NCBI GenBank assembly: GCA_938088195.1 | Contig: CALKEO010000016.1 | Span: 1-51,054, forward strand | DNA: 51,054 nucleotides | Source of the DNA: an uncultured Flavobacteriaceae bacterium | GTDB lineage: Bacteria > Bacteroidota > Bacteroidia > Flavobacteriales > Flavobacteriaceae | Direction: 5' to 3' | Part shown: positions 1 to 8,939 of the stretch, piece by piece | How positions within the stretch are numbered: the first letter of the stretch is position 1 | Layout of the letters: every line of letters starts with the position of its first letter | Translations under genes and position numbers: made by a program | The notes under the pieces: generated by a model | Told to the model about the DNA's origin: nothing | The model's input: the letters and a program-made list of their open reading frames with translations, nothing else | The model's database searches: none

Positions 1-380
1 CTGCGTTGAATTTCATCGGTAACATGATGAATGATCTGAACAGTTTTTCCTAGATATTTGCCTTCACGCTCATTTTCAATTACCGTTTGGTAAACACGTC
101 CAGTGGTTACATTATTGGCTTGAGAGGTTGGAACATTCAAAAAACGTTCGTAGTGTCCAAGATCTAAATCGGTCTCGGCACCATCATCCGTTACATAACA
201 TTCTCCATGTTCATAGGGATTTAATGTGCCAGGATCTACATTTATATATGGGTCAAATTTTTGAATAGTTACACTTAAACCTCTAGCTTGAAGCAATTTA
301 GCTAAAGAAGCTGAAATTATTCCTTTACCTAAAGATGAACTTACACCACCTGTAACAAAAATAAATTTTGATTTAGACAT
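1..380 (-). CDS. pyrG: CTP synthase, N-terminal part (cut by window edge)
   Basis: CTP synthase makes CTP from UTP, ATP and glutamine in the cytoplasm, the last step of pyrimidine nucleotide synthesis. Only the first 126 codons are present; the gene continues beyond base 1. Translating the minus strand from the ATG at 378-380 gives the family N-terminus with [11 protein letters not shown] (the nucleotide-binding loop of the synthetase domain), followed by [19 protein letters not shown] and [17 protein letters not shown], all hallmark segments. The glutaminase domain lies outside the window. It is downstream of the LysM-protein gene on the same strand with a 79-nt gap that contains a candidate -7 promoter box, so it may have its own promoter. 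Identification is certain from these motifs. Confidence 0.96.
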   Translation of the reverse strand, partial: MSKSKFIFVTGGVSSSLGKGIISASLAKLLQARGLSVTIQKFDPYINVDPGTLNPYEHGECYVTDDGAETDLDLGHYERFLNVPTSQANNVTTGRVYQTVIENEREGKYLGKTVQIIHHVTDEIQR

Positions 381-404
381 TTGATCAATAAATCGTTAAG
401 CCCT

Positions 405-412
405 CAAAAATA
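405..412 (-). promoter_or_regulatory. Candidate -7 promoter element for pyrG
   Basis: On the minus strand this octamer reads TATTTTTG, matching the Bacteroidota -7 consensus TAnnTTTG, 24 nt before the pyrG ATG. No convincing -33 TTTG lies at the usual 19-21 nt distance, so this is a half-supported site. Confidence 0.4.
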
Positions 413-459
413 CAAAAAGAAATAAGAAAGAGAATCCAAGCTGAACTATATTTTAAAAT

Positions 460-1905
460 TCAATTTTTTATTTTAATTTCTGTGATATTTAATTTTTCAT
501 GTTTAATTAAATACACTGATTCATTGATGAATCCTTGGTTATAATTAGAGTAATTGAATTTGTTTTGGAGATATCCAGTTTCACCAATTTCAATCGACTT
601 TTTAAACTTACGTTTGATTGCAATTCTAAATACCATATCTAAAGTAATATCATGCGCTCTGATAGCAATTTTATTTGGGCGTTTTCCGAATTCTTCTAAA
701 TATTTATTATTAAAAACACCTATTTCCTCGTTTTCATATTCAGGAAAGTAATAACTGGGGTAAGTAAAATTTAAATTGCCTAAATGTTCAAAAGAAATAT
801 TTTCATTCTCATAAATATCTGATCTGAAAGTTGTCATCATGGCAATATTTCTTTCATCAGAAATTTGAGAATTCAATAAAGATGAAACACTTGCTATTGT
901 GTTTAAATTTTCAGATTCTAGAAAAACATAATTATTTTTTGTTGACACTAATAAAGAATCGGTGATTTCTGGGTCTACAAAACCGTTATTTTCGTCAGTG
1001 TTAATTAATTCAGCGTAAGGAAATTTTTCATTTAATTTCTTTTTAATATCTAAACTCTCATTATCGTAAATTATCATCACGCATGGGTCTGAATCAATTT
1101 CAATTAGAGAATCTATATAATTAAGCATAATTTTTCTTTGATTCACTTTAGAGGGCATTGATTGGACCACGTTTTTATTAATCTCAATCTCTTTGGAACT
1201 TAAAGGGGAAACTATAGTGGTTTTAAAATCTTGATTTTTTTTAGAAACTAAATTTATATTTCTAGGTATAAACGGACCTAATACAAAATCAAATTCATCA
1301 AGTTTGTTTTCCTTTAATAAATTTGAAATAGTATCCAAATTGTTTTTAGTGTCCAAAACATTTAATTCAATATTTAATCCATGTTCTTTTGCTTTATCTA
1401 ATGCCATTATGACTCCACTATAAAAATCTAAAGAAATAGTAGTCAAGTTTAAATTTTTTAAAAACTTTTTAGAGTTATCCACAGAATCTAGCTCTATTTG
1501 ATCCAATTTAAATGGTGCTAACAAAGCAACTTTTATGATTTTTTTCTTAACAACACTATCTAATAAATTCAACACAATGTTATTTAAATTTGAAACAGAA
1601 AAATCTAATGTATCATTACTTTTTTCTAAAAATTTGATTTCCGGTTCAACTTGTTTTTTGATCGGAATTTTTAAAATCATTTTTCTAGACAATCTAGATC
1701 CTTTTATTTTAGAATTATATCTTTTTATATCCTCAACAGAAACATTATAAATTTTAGAAATAGAATATAAAGTTTGTTTTTTTTCTACATTGTGAAATAA
1801 CGTGTCAATCACGAAAGTTTTCAAAAAAATTTCATTACTTTCCTGAGTAAAAATGAACACAGGCATTAGTAAAAAAAATATTTTAATTTTATTTATTATT
1901 CCCAT
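460..1905 (-). CDS. Exported LysM-domain protein with a periplasmic-binding-type fold
   Basis: 481 residues. Residues 1-20 form a hydrophobic signal peptide ending near IFTQ. Residues about 38-82 are a LysM domain ([19 protein letters not shown], later MILKIP), which in known families binds peptidoglycan or other N-acetylglucosamine polymers. Residues about 120-470 look like a type I periplasmic-binding fold of the branched-chain amino-acid receptor kind: a VALLAPF start, a [13 protein letters not shown] helix, VLGPFIPRN and IVSPLSSKE segments. No transporter genes are adjacent, so a solute-uptake role is doubtful; an envelope or peptidoglycan-associated role is inferred. The ATG at 1903-1905 overlaps the end of guaA by 10 nt, indicating co-transcription. 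The substrate cannot be named from sequence. Confidence 0.8.
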   Translation of the reverse strand: MGIINKIKIFFLLMPVFIFTQESNEIFLKTFVIDTLFHNVEKKQTLYSISKIYNVSVEDIKRYNSKIKGSRLSRKMILKIPIKKQVEPEIKFLEKSNDTLDFSVSNLNNIVLNLLDSVVKKKIIKVALLAPFKLDQIELDSVDNSKKFLKNLNLTTISLDFYSGVIMALDKAKEHGLNIELNVLDTKNNLDTISNLLKENKLDEFDFVLGPFIPRNINLVSKKNQDFKTTIVSPLSSKEIEINKNVVQSMPSKVNQRKIMLNYIDSLIEIDSDPCVMIIYDNESLDIKKKLNEKFPYAELINTDENNGFVDPEITDSLLVSTKNNYVFLESENLNTIASVSSLLNSQISDERNIAMMTTFRSDIYENENISFEHLGNLNFTYPSYYFPEYENEEIGVFNNKYLEEFGKRPNKIAIRAHDITLDMVFRIAIKRKFKKSIEIGETGYLQNKFNYSNYNQGFINESVYLIKHEKLNITEIKIKN

Positions 1906-3425
1906 TCAATTGTCGCAGGAGGTTTAGAACTTATATCATAAACAACTCTATTAACTCCCTTTACATTATTAATTATTGTATTTGATATATTTTGTAAAAA
2001 TTCATATGGCAGATTTACCCAATCAGCAGTCATTCCATCTGTGGATTCAACTGCTCTCAATGCTACACATTCTTCATAAGTTCTTTCATCACCCATAACA
2101 CCAACACTTTTAACATTAAGAAGAATAGCACCAGCTTGCCAAACCTTTTCGTAGAGATTATTATCCTTTAGCCCCTTAATAAATATAGCATCTACTTCTT
2201 GTAAAATTTTTACTTTTTCTTTAGTAATATCACCTAAAATTCTAATTGCTAAGCCAGGGCCAGGAAAAGGATGACGTTTAAGTAAATTTGAATCAATATT
2301 TAAAGAGGCTCCAACTCTTCTTACTTCATCTTTAAATAACATTTTAAGCGGCTCAATAACTGAAAGTTTCATAAAATCAGGAAGACCTCCAACGTTGTGA
2401 TGAGATTTTATTGTAGCCGAAGGACCCTTTACAGAAATAGATTCTATGACATCTGGGTAAATAGTTCCTTGAGCTAACCATTTCGCTCCATCAATTAATT
2501 TTGATTCTTTATCAAAAACATCAATAAAAGCTTTTCCAATGACTTTTCTTTTTTTCTCAGGATCAGAAACTCCATTTAAAAGGCTAATAAAATAATTAGA
2601 AGCATCAACCCCTTTTACATTTAAACCCATTCCTTCGTACTGTTTTAAAACATCACTAAACTCATTTTTCCTTAAAAGTCCATTATTAACAAAAATACAA
2701 TGTAAATTATTTCCAATAGCTTTGTGAAGAAGTACTGATGCAACGGTTGAATCTACACCTCCAGACAATCCTAAAATAACTTTATCGAAGCCAATTTTTT
2801 CTTTAATATTTAAAATTGTTTTATTTGAGAATAAGTCAGGCGTCCAATCAGGTTTTATTTTAGCAATATTAATCAAAAAATTTTTTAAAATTTCTTTTCC
2901 ATCTTTACTGTGATAAACTTCAGGATGGAATTGAATACCATATACAGTTTCTTCTTCAATTGAATAAGCAGCATTTTTTACATCTTTTGTACTTGCAATA
3001 CATTCGGCATTAGTTGGTAAATGACTGATAGTATCACTATGGCTCATCCAAACCTGTGAATCCATATGAATGTTATTAAAAAGCCTATTTTGTTTGTCAA
3101 TAAATTTCAAATTTGCTCTGCCATACTCTCTTTTGTTGGACGGTACTACCTTTCCCCCACTAAAATGAGCTATGTATTGAGCTCCATAACAAATTCCCAG
3201 TAAAGGCTTTTTACCTTTTATTTTAGATAAATCAAAATGAAGAGCTTCATTAGATCTAACAGAGAAAGGAGATCCTGAGAGAATTATGGCTTTAAATGAA
3301 CTAAAATTTATTTTATCACTATTGTAAGGATGAATTTCACAGTAAATAAAAAGCTCTCTAATCCTTCTTGCAATTAACTGAGTATATTGAGATCCGAAAT
3401 CTAGAACTAAAACTTTTTCTTCCAT
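1896..3425 (-). CDS. guaA: GMP synthase (glutamine-hydrolysing)
   Basis: Converts XMP to GMP using ATP and glutamine-derived ammonia. 509 residues from the ATG at 3423-3425; an in-frame TTG two codons upstream is possible but less likely. The N-terminal class I glutaminase carries the nucleophile in GICYGAQ (Cys79) and the His167/Glu169 pair in QFHPE. The ATP-pyrophosphatase PP-loop GLSGGVDST is at 219-227, followed by the dimerisation domain ending in KPPATIEWE, the family's C-terminal signature. It sits between bshC (40-nt gap) and the LysM-protein gene, which overlaps its last codons. Full length with all catalytic residues present. No purine riboswitch-like structure was seen in the 40-nt upstream gap. 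Confidence 0.98.
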   Translation of the reverse strand: MEEKVLVLDFGSQYTQLIARRIRELFIYCEIHPYNSDKINFSSFKAIILSGSPFSVRSNEALHFDLSKIKGKKPLLGICYGAQYIAHFSGGKVVPSNKREYGRANLKFIDKQNRLFNNIHMDSQVWMSHSDTISHLPTNAECIASTKDVKNAAYSIEEETVYGIQFHPEVYHSKDGKEILKNFLINIAKIKPDWTPDLFSNKTILNIKEKIGFDKVILGLSGGVDSTVASVLLHKAIGNNLHCIFVNNGLLRKNEFSDVLKQYEGMGLNVKGVDASNYFISLLNGVSDPEKKRKVIGKAFIDVFDKESKLIDGAKWLAQGTIYPDVIESISVKGPSATIKSHHNVGGLPDFMKLSVIEPLKMLFKDEVRRVGASLNIDSNLLKRHPFPGPGLAIRILGDITKEKVKILQEVDAIFIKGLKDNNLYEKVWQAGAILLNVKSVGVMGDERTYEECVALRAVESTDGMTADWVNLPYEFLQNISNTIINNVKGVNRVVYDISSKPPATIEWE

Positions 3426-3465
3426 ATTCAAAATTACTACTAAAACAATTTATATTACCAATTAA

Positions 3466-5058
3466 TTATAAAGAAATAATAATAAATTTATTTACAAATG
3501 GTTTTAAATTACTTTTTAAAATATTAATAAAATCTTCTCCATAATCTTTATAAAATTCAGAAAAATTAATTTCCCTCTCTTGAAGAGAATTATTTGGAAA
3601 TAAAACATCTTTAAGCGCTTTAATTCTTTCTACTTCATCTTTATGTTTTATTTTTTGTGCTTTAATAAATCTTTTTTCTAAATGCATAAGTCCCTTTAAT
3701 TGCTTAGCTTCTTGAGCCTTTAGAGCACCCATAAATGATTTGTCTGTTTTATGAGCTACTTTATATAATTTTATAAAGTTTAATGAAATTACTTTTTTAA
3801 GTTTTGTGAAATCTTTAGAATAATCTGTTTTTTTTGAAATATGATATTTTATTAGATTATCTGTTTTTTTAAATAAGTCTGAAACATTTAAATCTAATTT
3901 TTCACACTTTTTAATATTTTTTTTAGACATTAATAAAACTGAATTCCTTACAATTAATATCGGAAAAGTTATATTTTTTTCATCAAAAAAAGAATTCAAC
4001 TGTAGCCAATAAGCTATTTCACTTCCTCCACCAACGTAACCCAAGTTTGGGAGTATTTTTTCTTGAAAAAAGGGTCTAAATAAAACATTAGGAGAAAATC
4101 TTTCAGGATAATTATTGACTTCATCAATAATCTGACTTTTAGTAAAAGAAATATTGGTTTCAAATACTTTATAAATTGAGTTTTCTTTATAAATCCTGGA
4201 ACGTTCATTTTTTTTTAAATAAAATAAATTAATTTGCCTTGGATTAACTTGAGGATTAAAACCTATCTTTTTTAAATTTTTATTAGTAATACTAACATTT
4301 TTAAAACAATTTTCATTTATAATTTCATCAATAATCTCTTTTGATAATATTTTTTTAAGTTTTGAATTATCAGGGTTAATAATCAAAAGCCCGTGTTTTC
4401 CAAAAAGATTGTGAACTAAATTGAAAGTTGCATCCGATAATTTTTTATTTTTTATATACGATGTGTTAAATAAATCTATTAAATTTTTTGAATTTATATT
4501 TTCAGTTCCAAAACAATTAACCAATTCATCAAATACTTTTGCAAGGGATTGAGTTTCTAAATTCCCCACAGCACCTTTAGTTGAAATATTCCAATCAAAT
4601 AAAGTGTTATTTGAATTAAAAAACTTTATTTCTTTATAATCATGATCCTCTGAAGCCATCCAATAAACAGGAATAAAATTATATTGAGGATATTTGGATG
4701 CAAGTTTTTTACAAATGTTAATAGTATCAATAATCTTATAAAAAAAATATAATGGTCCTGTGAAAAGATTAAGCTGATGCCCTGTTGTGATGGTGAAAGT
4801 ATTTTCGTTTGCTATTCTCTTGATAGCGTTAATTTGAAAAGAATTTTCTTTAACATTATGATAACTTGATTTTAATACATCACACAATGGTTTTCTATAG
4901 CTGTTATCATAATTATTTTTTTTCTCATCTATTTGGTCAAAATAGTTTTCTATAGAATTAGATCGATTAAAAAAATTTTTAATACTGGCACCATTATTTA
5001 AATAATCCAAAGTTATCTTTGGAAGATGTTTTGTAAAATTTAGATCAATGTTTTTCAA
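3466..5058 (-). CDS. bshC: Putative cysteine ligase BshC (bacillithiol biosynthesis)
   Basis: BshC is thought to add cysteine to glucosaminyl-malate, the last step of bacillithiol synthesis, giving the low-molecular-weight thiol used by many Firmicutes and Bacteroidota in place of glutathione. 530 residues, near family length. Recognised by TTGHQLNLFTGPLYFFYK at 91-108 and VYWMASEDHD at 131-140, a Rossmann-like core, and a lysine-rich predicted coiled coil in the last 110 residues. The start is a TTG (5056-5058), 8 nt after the ftsY stop; no in-frame ATG exists near it and the N-terminus aligns by eye with the family pattern ending in the DYL motif, so TTG is accepted. bshA and bshB are not in the window. 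Confidence 0.93.
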   Translation of the reverse strand: MKNIDLNFTKHLPKITLDYLNNGASIKNFFNRSNSIENYFDQIDEKKNNYDNSYRKPLCDVLKSSYHNVKENSFQINAIKRIANENTFTITTGHQLNLFTGPLYFFYKIIDTINICKKLASKYPQYNFIPVYWMASEDHDYKEIKFFNSNNTLFDWNISTKGAVGNLETQSLAKVFDELVNCFGTENINSKNLIDLFNTSYIKNKKLSDATFNLVHNLFGKHGLLIINPDNSKLKKILSKEIIDEIINENCFKNVSITNKNLKKIGFNPQVNPRQINLFYLKKNERSRIYKENSIYKVFETNISFTKSQIIDEVNNYPERFSPNVLFRPFFQEKILPNLGYVGGGSEIAYWLQLNSFFDEKNITFPILIVRNSVLLMSKKNIKKCEKLDLNVSDLFKKTDNLIKYHISKKTDYSKDFTKLKKVISLNFIKLYKVAHKTDKSFMGALKAQEAKQLKGLMHLEKRFIKAQKIKHKDEVERIKALKDVLFPNNSLQEREINFSEFYKDYGEDFINILKSNLKPFVNKFIIISL

Positions 5059-5066
5059 AAATTTAA

Positions 5067-6356
5067 TTAATATTTTTTTGATTTATTAAAAAATGAATTA
5101 ACAAATTCTTTTTTGTTAAATAATTGCAAATCTTCAAGTCCCTCTCCAATTCCAATGAATTTAATTGGGATTTTAAATTGATCTGAAATACCCAAAACTA
5201 CTCCACCTTTTGCAGTTCCATCTAGTTTTGTTACAACCAAAGAAGTTATCTCAGTTACATTACTAAATTGCTTAGCCTGTTCAAAAGCATTTTGTCCAGT
5301 TGAGCCATCAATCACTAATATTACCTCATGAGGGGCATCTGTGTTTTTCTTCTGTAAAACTCTTTTGATTTTACCTAATTCATTCATCAGGTTTACTTTA
5401 TTATGTAATCTTCCAGCTGTATCGATAAGTACAACATCTGCATTTTTATTAATTGCTGACTCCAATGTGTCAAAAGCTACGGATGCCGGATCACTTCCCA
5501 TTTCCTGTTTTATTAAATCTACATCTACTCGTTTAGCCCATATTTCTAATTGTTCAATTGCAGCAGCTCTAAAAGTATCTGATGCTCCAATAACAACTTT
5601 TAAACCCAAGGATTTATAATGATTTGCCATTTTACCAATTGATGTTGTTTTTCCTACACCATTAACCCCTACTACTAAAATAACGTGTGGTTTTTTGTTT
5701 GAAATAATAAATTGATTCTCCACTCCAGAATCAATAACTCCAATTATTTCTTCTTTAAGAATAATATCCAATTCATTTGAGCCGATATACTTATCTCTTG
5801 AAACCCTAGATTCAATTCTATCAATTATTTTTAGAGTAGTTTTTACTCCAACATCAGAAGATATAAGTATTTCTTCTAATTCATCTAATACTTCATCATC
5901 AACTTTACTTTTACCAACAATTACTTTAGAAATTTTATTAAAAAAAGATGAACTAGTTTTTTCTAAACCTTTATCAAGAGATTGTTTTTTTTGTTTAGAA
6001 AAAAAATTGGAAAAAATAGATTTTTTGGTTTGTTTATCTATTTTTTTGTTATCTGACGGTTTGTTTAAAACCACTTCTTTTTTATAAATAGATTTTTTTT
6101 TAGATACTTTTTCTTTTTTTAAGTCAGAAGATTTATTAACGAAAGATGCATTTTTATCAAATTTTCCTTGTTTAATATCAGTTTGATTCTCTTTAAAAAA
6201 ATCTTTTTCAACTACTTGTTTCTTTGTATTTGATTTTTTTTTGTTAATTGGCGGTTTAGATTTATCTATTAGATTATCATCCTTTAATGTATCATCATTT
6301 GTGGAAGAAATATCTTTTTTTTTAGATGAACCAAAAAGTTTTTTAAAGAAACTCAT
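5067..6356 (-). CDS. ftsY: Signal recognition particle receptor FtsY
   Basis: Membrane-associated GTPase that docks SRP-ribosome complexes at the Sec translocon. 429 residues. Residues 1-135 are a long, low-complexity lysine/serine-rich extension (the A domain, expected to contact the membrane). The N domain spans about 136-215 and the GTPase domain follows: G1 GVNGVGKTT at 230-238, DTFRAAAIEQLE at 260-271, DTAGR at 312-316, TKLDGTAKGG at 376-385, and the closing GIGEGLEDL motif. The extension is more lysine-rich than usual but fits a low-GC genome. Separated from the ribosomal cluster upstream by a terminator and a -7 promoter box, so it begins a new transcription unit with bshC and probably guaA. 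Confidence 0.97.
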   Translation of the reverse strand: MSFFKKLFGSSKKKDISSTNDDTLKDDNLIDKSKPPINKKKSNTKKQVVEKDFFKENQTDIKQGKFDKNASFVNKSSDLKKEKVSKKKSIYKKEVVLNKPSDNKKIDKQTKKSIFSNFFSKQKKQSLDKGLEKTSSSFFNKISKVIVGKSKVDDEVLDELEEILISSDVGVKTTLKIIDRIESRVSRDKYIGSNELDIILKEEIIGVIDSGVENQFIISNKKPHVILVVGVNGVGKTTSIGKMANHYKSLGLKVVIGASDTFRAAAIEQLEIWAKRVDVDLIKQEMGSDPASVAFDTLESAINKNADVVLIDTAGRLHNKVNLMNELGKIKRVLQKKNTDAPHEVILVIDGSTGQNAFEQAKQFSNVTEITSLVVTKLDGTAKGGVVLGISDQFKIPIKFIGIGEGLEDLQLFNKKEFVNSFFNKSKKY

Positions 6357-6371
6357 ATTAAAACATTAATT

Positions 6372-6379
6372 CAAATATA
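6372..6379 (-). promoter_or_regulatory. Candidate -7 promoter element for ftsY
   Basis: Reads TATATTTG on the minus strand, an exact TAnnTTTG match, 15 nt before the ftsY ATG and just downstream of the preceding operon's terminator. The same octamer recurs before six other genes in this window. No clear -33 box. Confidence 0.55.
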
Positions 6380-6390
6380 TGAAAACAAAA

Positions 6391-6412
6391 AAAGTCACTA
6401 TAAGGTGACTTT
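6391..6412 (-). terminator. Rho-independent terminator after the L28–L33–DUF4295 genes
   Basis: Perfect 8-bp inverted repeat AAAGTCAC/GTGACTTT with a 6-nt loop. In the minus-strand transcript the stem is followed by a T-run (the stem's last Ts run on into TTTTGTTTT). It lies 24 nt past the DUF4295 stop and before the ftsY promoter box, so it ends the ribosomal-protein transcript. Confidence 0.82.
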
Positions 6413-6435
6413 AAAATATCATTAAAAAAATAATT

Positions 6436-6588
6436 TTATTTTTTTGACAGCCACTCATTAACTTTTTCGGGTGCCATAATTGTTTCAACAAAAATGTAAG
6501 CACCTGTTTTGGGGCTTTTTACCATTTTTATAGCTTTAGAAAGTCTTTTTGAACCAGTTTGAAGAGATGCTACAGATTTTTTTGCCAT
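6436..6588 (-). CDS. DUF4295 family small basic protein
   Basis: 50 residues, starting MAKKSVASLQTGSKRLSKAI and ending in NEWLSKK. This matches the small DUF4295 family typical of Bacteroidota, whose gene follows those of L28 and L33. It is lysine-rich (about one residue in five) with a serine-rich N-terminus, as expected for an RNA- or ribosome-associated protein, but no function is established to my knowledge. The ATG is at 6586-6588, 8 nt after the rpmG stop, and a terminator follows the stop, so it is the last gene of that operon. Coding status is supported by the clean reading frame and conserved position; the role is inference. Confidence 0.88.
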   Translation of the reverse strand: MAKKSVASLQTGSKRLSKAIKMVKSPKTGAYIFVETIMAPEKVNEWLSKK

Positions 6589-6596
6589 AACTAAAA

Positions 6597-6779
6597 TTAT
6601 TTAATTTCCTTATGAATTGTATTCTTTTTCATGATAGGATTAAACTTTTTTATTTCTAATCTATCAGGTGTATTTTTTTTGTTTTTGGTTGTAACATATC
6701 TGGAAGTACCAGGCATTCCAGAGTTTTTGTGCTCTGTACATTCCAAGATAACTTGAACTCTATTTCCCTTCTTAGCCAT
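6597..6779 (-). CDS. rpmG: 50S ribosomal protein L33
   Basis: 60 residues: [21 protein letters not shown], then the typical [19 protein letters not shown] stretch. This version lacks the CxxC zinc ribbon (only one Cys, in ECTEHK), so it is the zinc-free form. It lies 3 nt downstream of rpmB and 8 nt upstream of the DUF4295 gene, in one transcription unit. Confidence 0.96.
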   Translation of the reverse strand: MAKKGNRVQVILECTEHKNSGMPGTSRYVTTKNKKNTPDRLEIKKFNPIMKKNTIHKEIK

Positions 6780-6782
6780 AAC

Positions 6783-7013
6783 TTAAACTCTATTTTTTTT
6801 TGATTCTTTTAAAACAGCAGAAATACCTTTTTTATTAATAGTTTTTAAAACAGCAGTAGAGACTTTTAATGTAATCCACTTACCTTCTTCAGGGATAAAA
6901 AACCTTTTTTTGATAAGATTAGGTTCAAATCGTCTCTTAGTTTTGTTCATTGCTTTGGAAACATTATTTCCAACTAAAACTTTTTTTCCAGAAATTTCGC
7001 AAACTTTTGACAT
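6783..7013 (-). CDS. rpmB: 50S ribosomal protein L28
   Basis: 76 residues with the family start MSKVCEISGKKVLVGNNVSKA and the basic NKTKRRFEPNLIKKRFF core that contacts 23S rRNA. Only one cysteine (Cys5) is present, so this is also a zinc-free form, matching the L33 next to it. First gene of the L28–L33–DUF4295 cluster; 59 nt separate it from the upstream CinA-family gene. A near-match to the -7 box (TTAATTTG, minus strand, about 7046-7053) precedes it but deviates at the first bases. Confidence 0.96.
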   Translation of the reverse strand: MSKVCEISGKKVLVGNNVSKAMNKTKRRFEPNLIKKRFFIPEEGKWITLKVSTAVLKTINKKGISAVLKESKKNRV

Positions 7014-7072
7014 AATTAGTCTTTTAAAACAGTGTGCAAATTAACAACATTTTTCGAGTAATGCCAAATTTT

Positions 7073-8323
7073 TTAATCTCTAGTTAATAATTCAGAAAAT
7101 AATAATTCTAAGGCCTTGTTTACGGTCTTGTGAATATTTTTTTCTCTATTTTTTCCAAAATTAAATTCAAAAGATTTTACTTGCTTTGGTGTTGCTAGTG
7201 AAATAAATATTTTTCCAATGGGCTGATTTGAATCGCCTTTAGATGGCCCTGCATTTCCAGTTGTAGAAATAGCATAATCAGAATTCATTATTTTTTTACA
7301 GTTAACTACCATTTCGTTAGCAGTATTTGAACTTACAACAGAATATTTATCAATAGTTTTGTTTTTAACATTAACCAGGGTTTTCTTTATTGAAGAGTTA
7401 TAAGCTACTATTCCACCCTTAAAATATTTAGAGGCACCAGGTATCGAAGTCAAGCGAGATGCCAACATTCCGCCAGTCAAACTTTCAACCAAGCTAAGGG
7501 TTTTTTTATTTTTAATTAATATTTTTCCAATTTCGCTCTCAATTGGATTAGTTGTTTCATAACCAATAATTATTTTTCCAAGTATTTCATAAAGTTGAGC
7601 AACTAGTTTATCCATTGTTTTCTCTAAAACAATATTATTGGTCCCTTTAGCACTAATTCTTAACCTAACTCTACCCAAATTTGGCAAATAAGCCAGTTTA
7701 AAATTTGAGGGGATATCTGACTCAAATTTTTTTAATTTTTTTGCAATATAACTTTCTCCTTTGCCATAGGTAATTAAAGTTTTATTGATTATAACAGGAC
7801 ATTTATAATCTGTTTGTAATTGTGGAATTATAAATTCTGTAATCATTGATTTCATTTCAAAAGGAACCCCGGGAAGGGATATAAAAAGAGTATTATTTTT
7901 TTTTATACTCATCCCAGCTGCCGTACCATAAAGATTAGGAATAAGCTTAGCTTTAGATGGAAGATATGCCTGAGCTCTATTTAAGTCGTTAATAGGGTTA
8001 TCAACAAATTTTTCAAAAAGTTTTTCAATATGTCTCAATATTGCTGAATTATGAACTAATTTATCTTCGAAAAAATCACAAAACACCTCTTTTGTTATAT
8101 CATCATTAGTAGGTCCTAATCCACCAGTAATAATAACAATATCACATTTATTATGTGAATTTTTTAAAGAAGACAAAATCTCTTTTTTAGAATCACCAAT
8201 TGAAATAATTTTACTAACCTCAATTCCAATTTTGATTAATTCTTTTGAAATGAAAGCAGAATTAGTGTCGATAATCTGACCTATTAAAATTTCGTCACCA
8301 ATTGTTATTATATGAGCTCTCAA
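7073..8323 (-). CDS. cinA: CinA-family protein (molybdopterin-binding-like plus NMN amidase domain)
   Basis: 416 residues, two-domain CinA. Residues 1-170 are the COG1058 molybdopterin-binding-like domain (IITIGDEILIGQIIDTNSAF, ITGGLGPTNDD, SLPGVPFEMKSM). Residues about 255-412 are the nicotinamide-nucleotide amidase (PncC-like) domain: LSLVESLTGGMLASRLTSIPG, then STTGNAGPS. Known CinA proteins take part in NAD recycling and nucleotide-damage cleanup. The start is TTG at 8321-8323, giving MRAHIITIGDEILIGQ, which fits the family N-terminus exactly; 2 nt separate it from the upstream FAH gene. Not a competence protein in any demonstrated sense here. Confidence 0.94.
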   Translation of the reverse strand: MRAHIITIGDEILIGQIIDTNSAFISKELIKIGIEVSKIISIGDSKKEILSSLKNSHNKCDIVIITGGLGPTNDDITKEVFCDFFEDKLVHNSAILRHIEKLFEKFVDNPINDLNRAQAYLPSKAKLIPNLYGTAAGMSIKKNNTLFISLPGVPFEMKSMITEFIIPQLQTDYKCPVIINKTLITYGKGESYIAKKLKKFESDIPSNFKLAYLPNLGRVRLRISAKGTNNIVLEKTMDKLVAQLYEILGKIIIGYETTNPIESEIGKILIKNKKTLSLVESLTGGMLASRLTSIPGASKYFKGGIVAYNSSIKKTLVNVKNKTIDKYSVVSSNTANEMVVNCKKIMNSDYAISTTGNAGPSKGDSNQPIGKIFISLATPKQVKSFEFNFGKNREKNIHKTVNKALELLFSELLTRD

Positions 8324-8325
8324 TA

Positions 8326-8937
8326 TTATTTAATTTTAATTGAAAAACATTCTTTCTTATTTAAAAAGCCAACTAAAATATCATTTTCATTGACCTTTCC
8401 AACACCAGCAGGTGTTCCCGTAAAAATAACATCTCCAATCTTGAGAGTAAAAAAATTTGAAATTTCTGAAACTAATTCATCAATTTTCCATAACATATTT
8501 GAAGTATTTCCCCTCTGAACAATTTTTTCATTTTTTTTTAAATAAAAATCTATATTATCTAGATCGTCTATTTCATTTTTATTAACCCAACTCCCAATTA
8601 GGGCAGATCCATCAAAGGCTTTTGATTTTTCCCATGGCATGCCTTTATTTTTCAATTTAAGCTGAAGATCTCTGGCAGTGAAATCAATTCCTAGTCCAAT
8701 TTTATCATAATATTTATGGGAATATTGAGTAGCTATAGACTTACCTAATCTGTTAATTTGAACTATAATTTCAATTTCGTGATGTATCTCGTTTGAAAAA
8801 CTAGGAATAAAGAAAGGTTGTTTTTTATGAATTAAAGATGTTTCAGGTTTTAAAAATAAAACTGGTGAATCAGGTTTATTATTGTTTAACTCTTCAATAT
8901 GTTCAACATAATTTCTCCCAACACATATAATTTTCAT
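8326..8937 (-). CDS. Fumarylacetoacetate hydrolase family protein (FAHD1-like)
   Basis: 203 residues, the short single-domain FAH fold. Metal ligands expected for the family are present: Glu54 and Glu56 in HHEIEI and Asp85 in GIDFTARD. The segment GIDFTARD…KGMPWEKSKAFDGSALIG closely resembles human FAHD1, which has acylpyruvase and oxaloacetate decarboxylase activity; C-terminal GDVIFTGTPAGVG is the family signature. The exact substrate cannot be assigned. It lies 2 nt from both neighbours (the exonuclease upstream and cinA downstream), so the three are presumably co-transcribed. Confidence 0.92.
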   Translation of the reverse strand: MKIICVGRNYVEHIEELNNNKPDSPVLFLKPETSLIHKKQPFFIPSFSNEIHHEIEIIVQINRLGKSIATQYSHKYYDKIGLGIDFTARDLQLKLKNKGMPWEKSKAFDGSALIGSWVNKNEIDDLDNIDFYLKKNEKIVQRGNTSNMLWKIDELVSEISNFFTLKIGDVIFTGTPAGVGKVNENDILVGFLNKKECFSIKIK

Positions 8938-8939
8938 AA

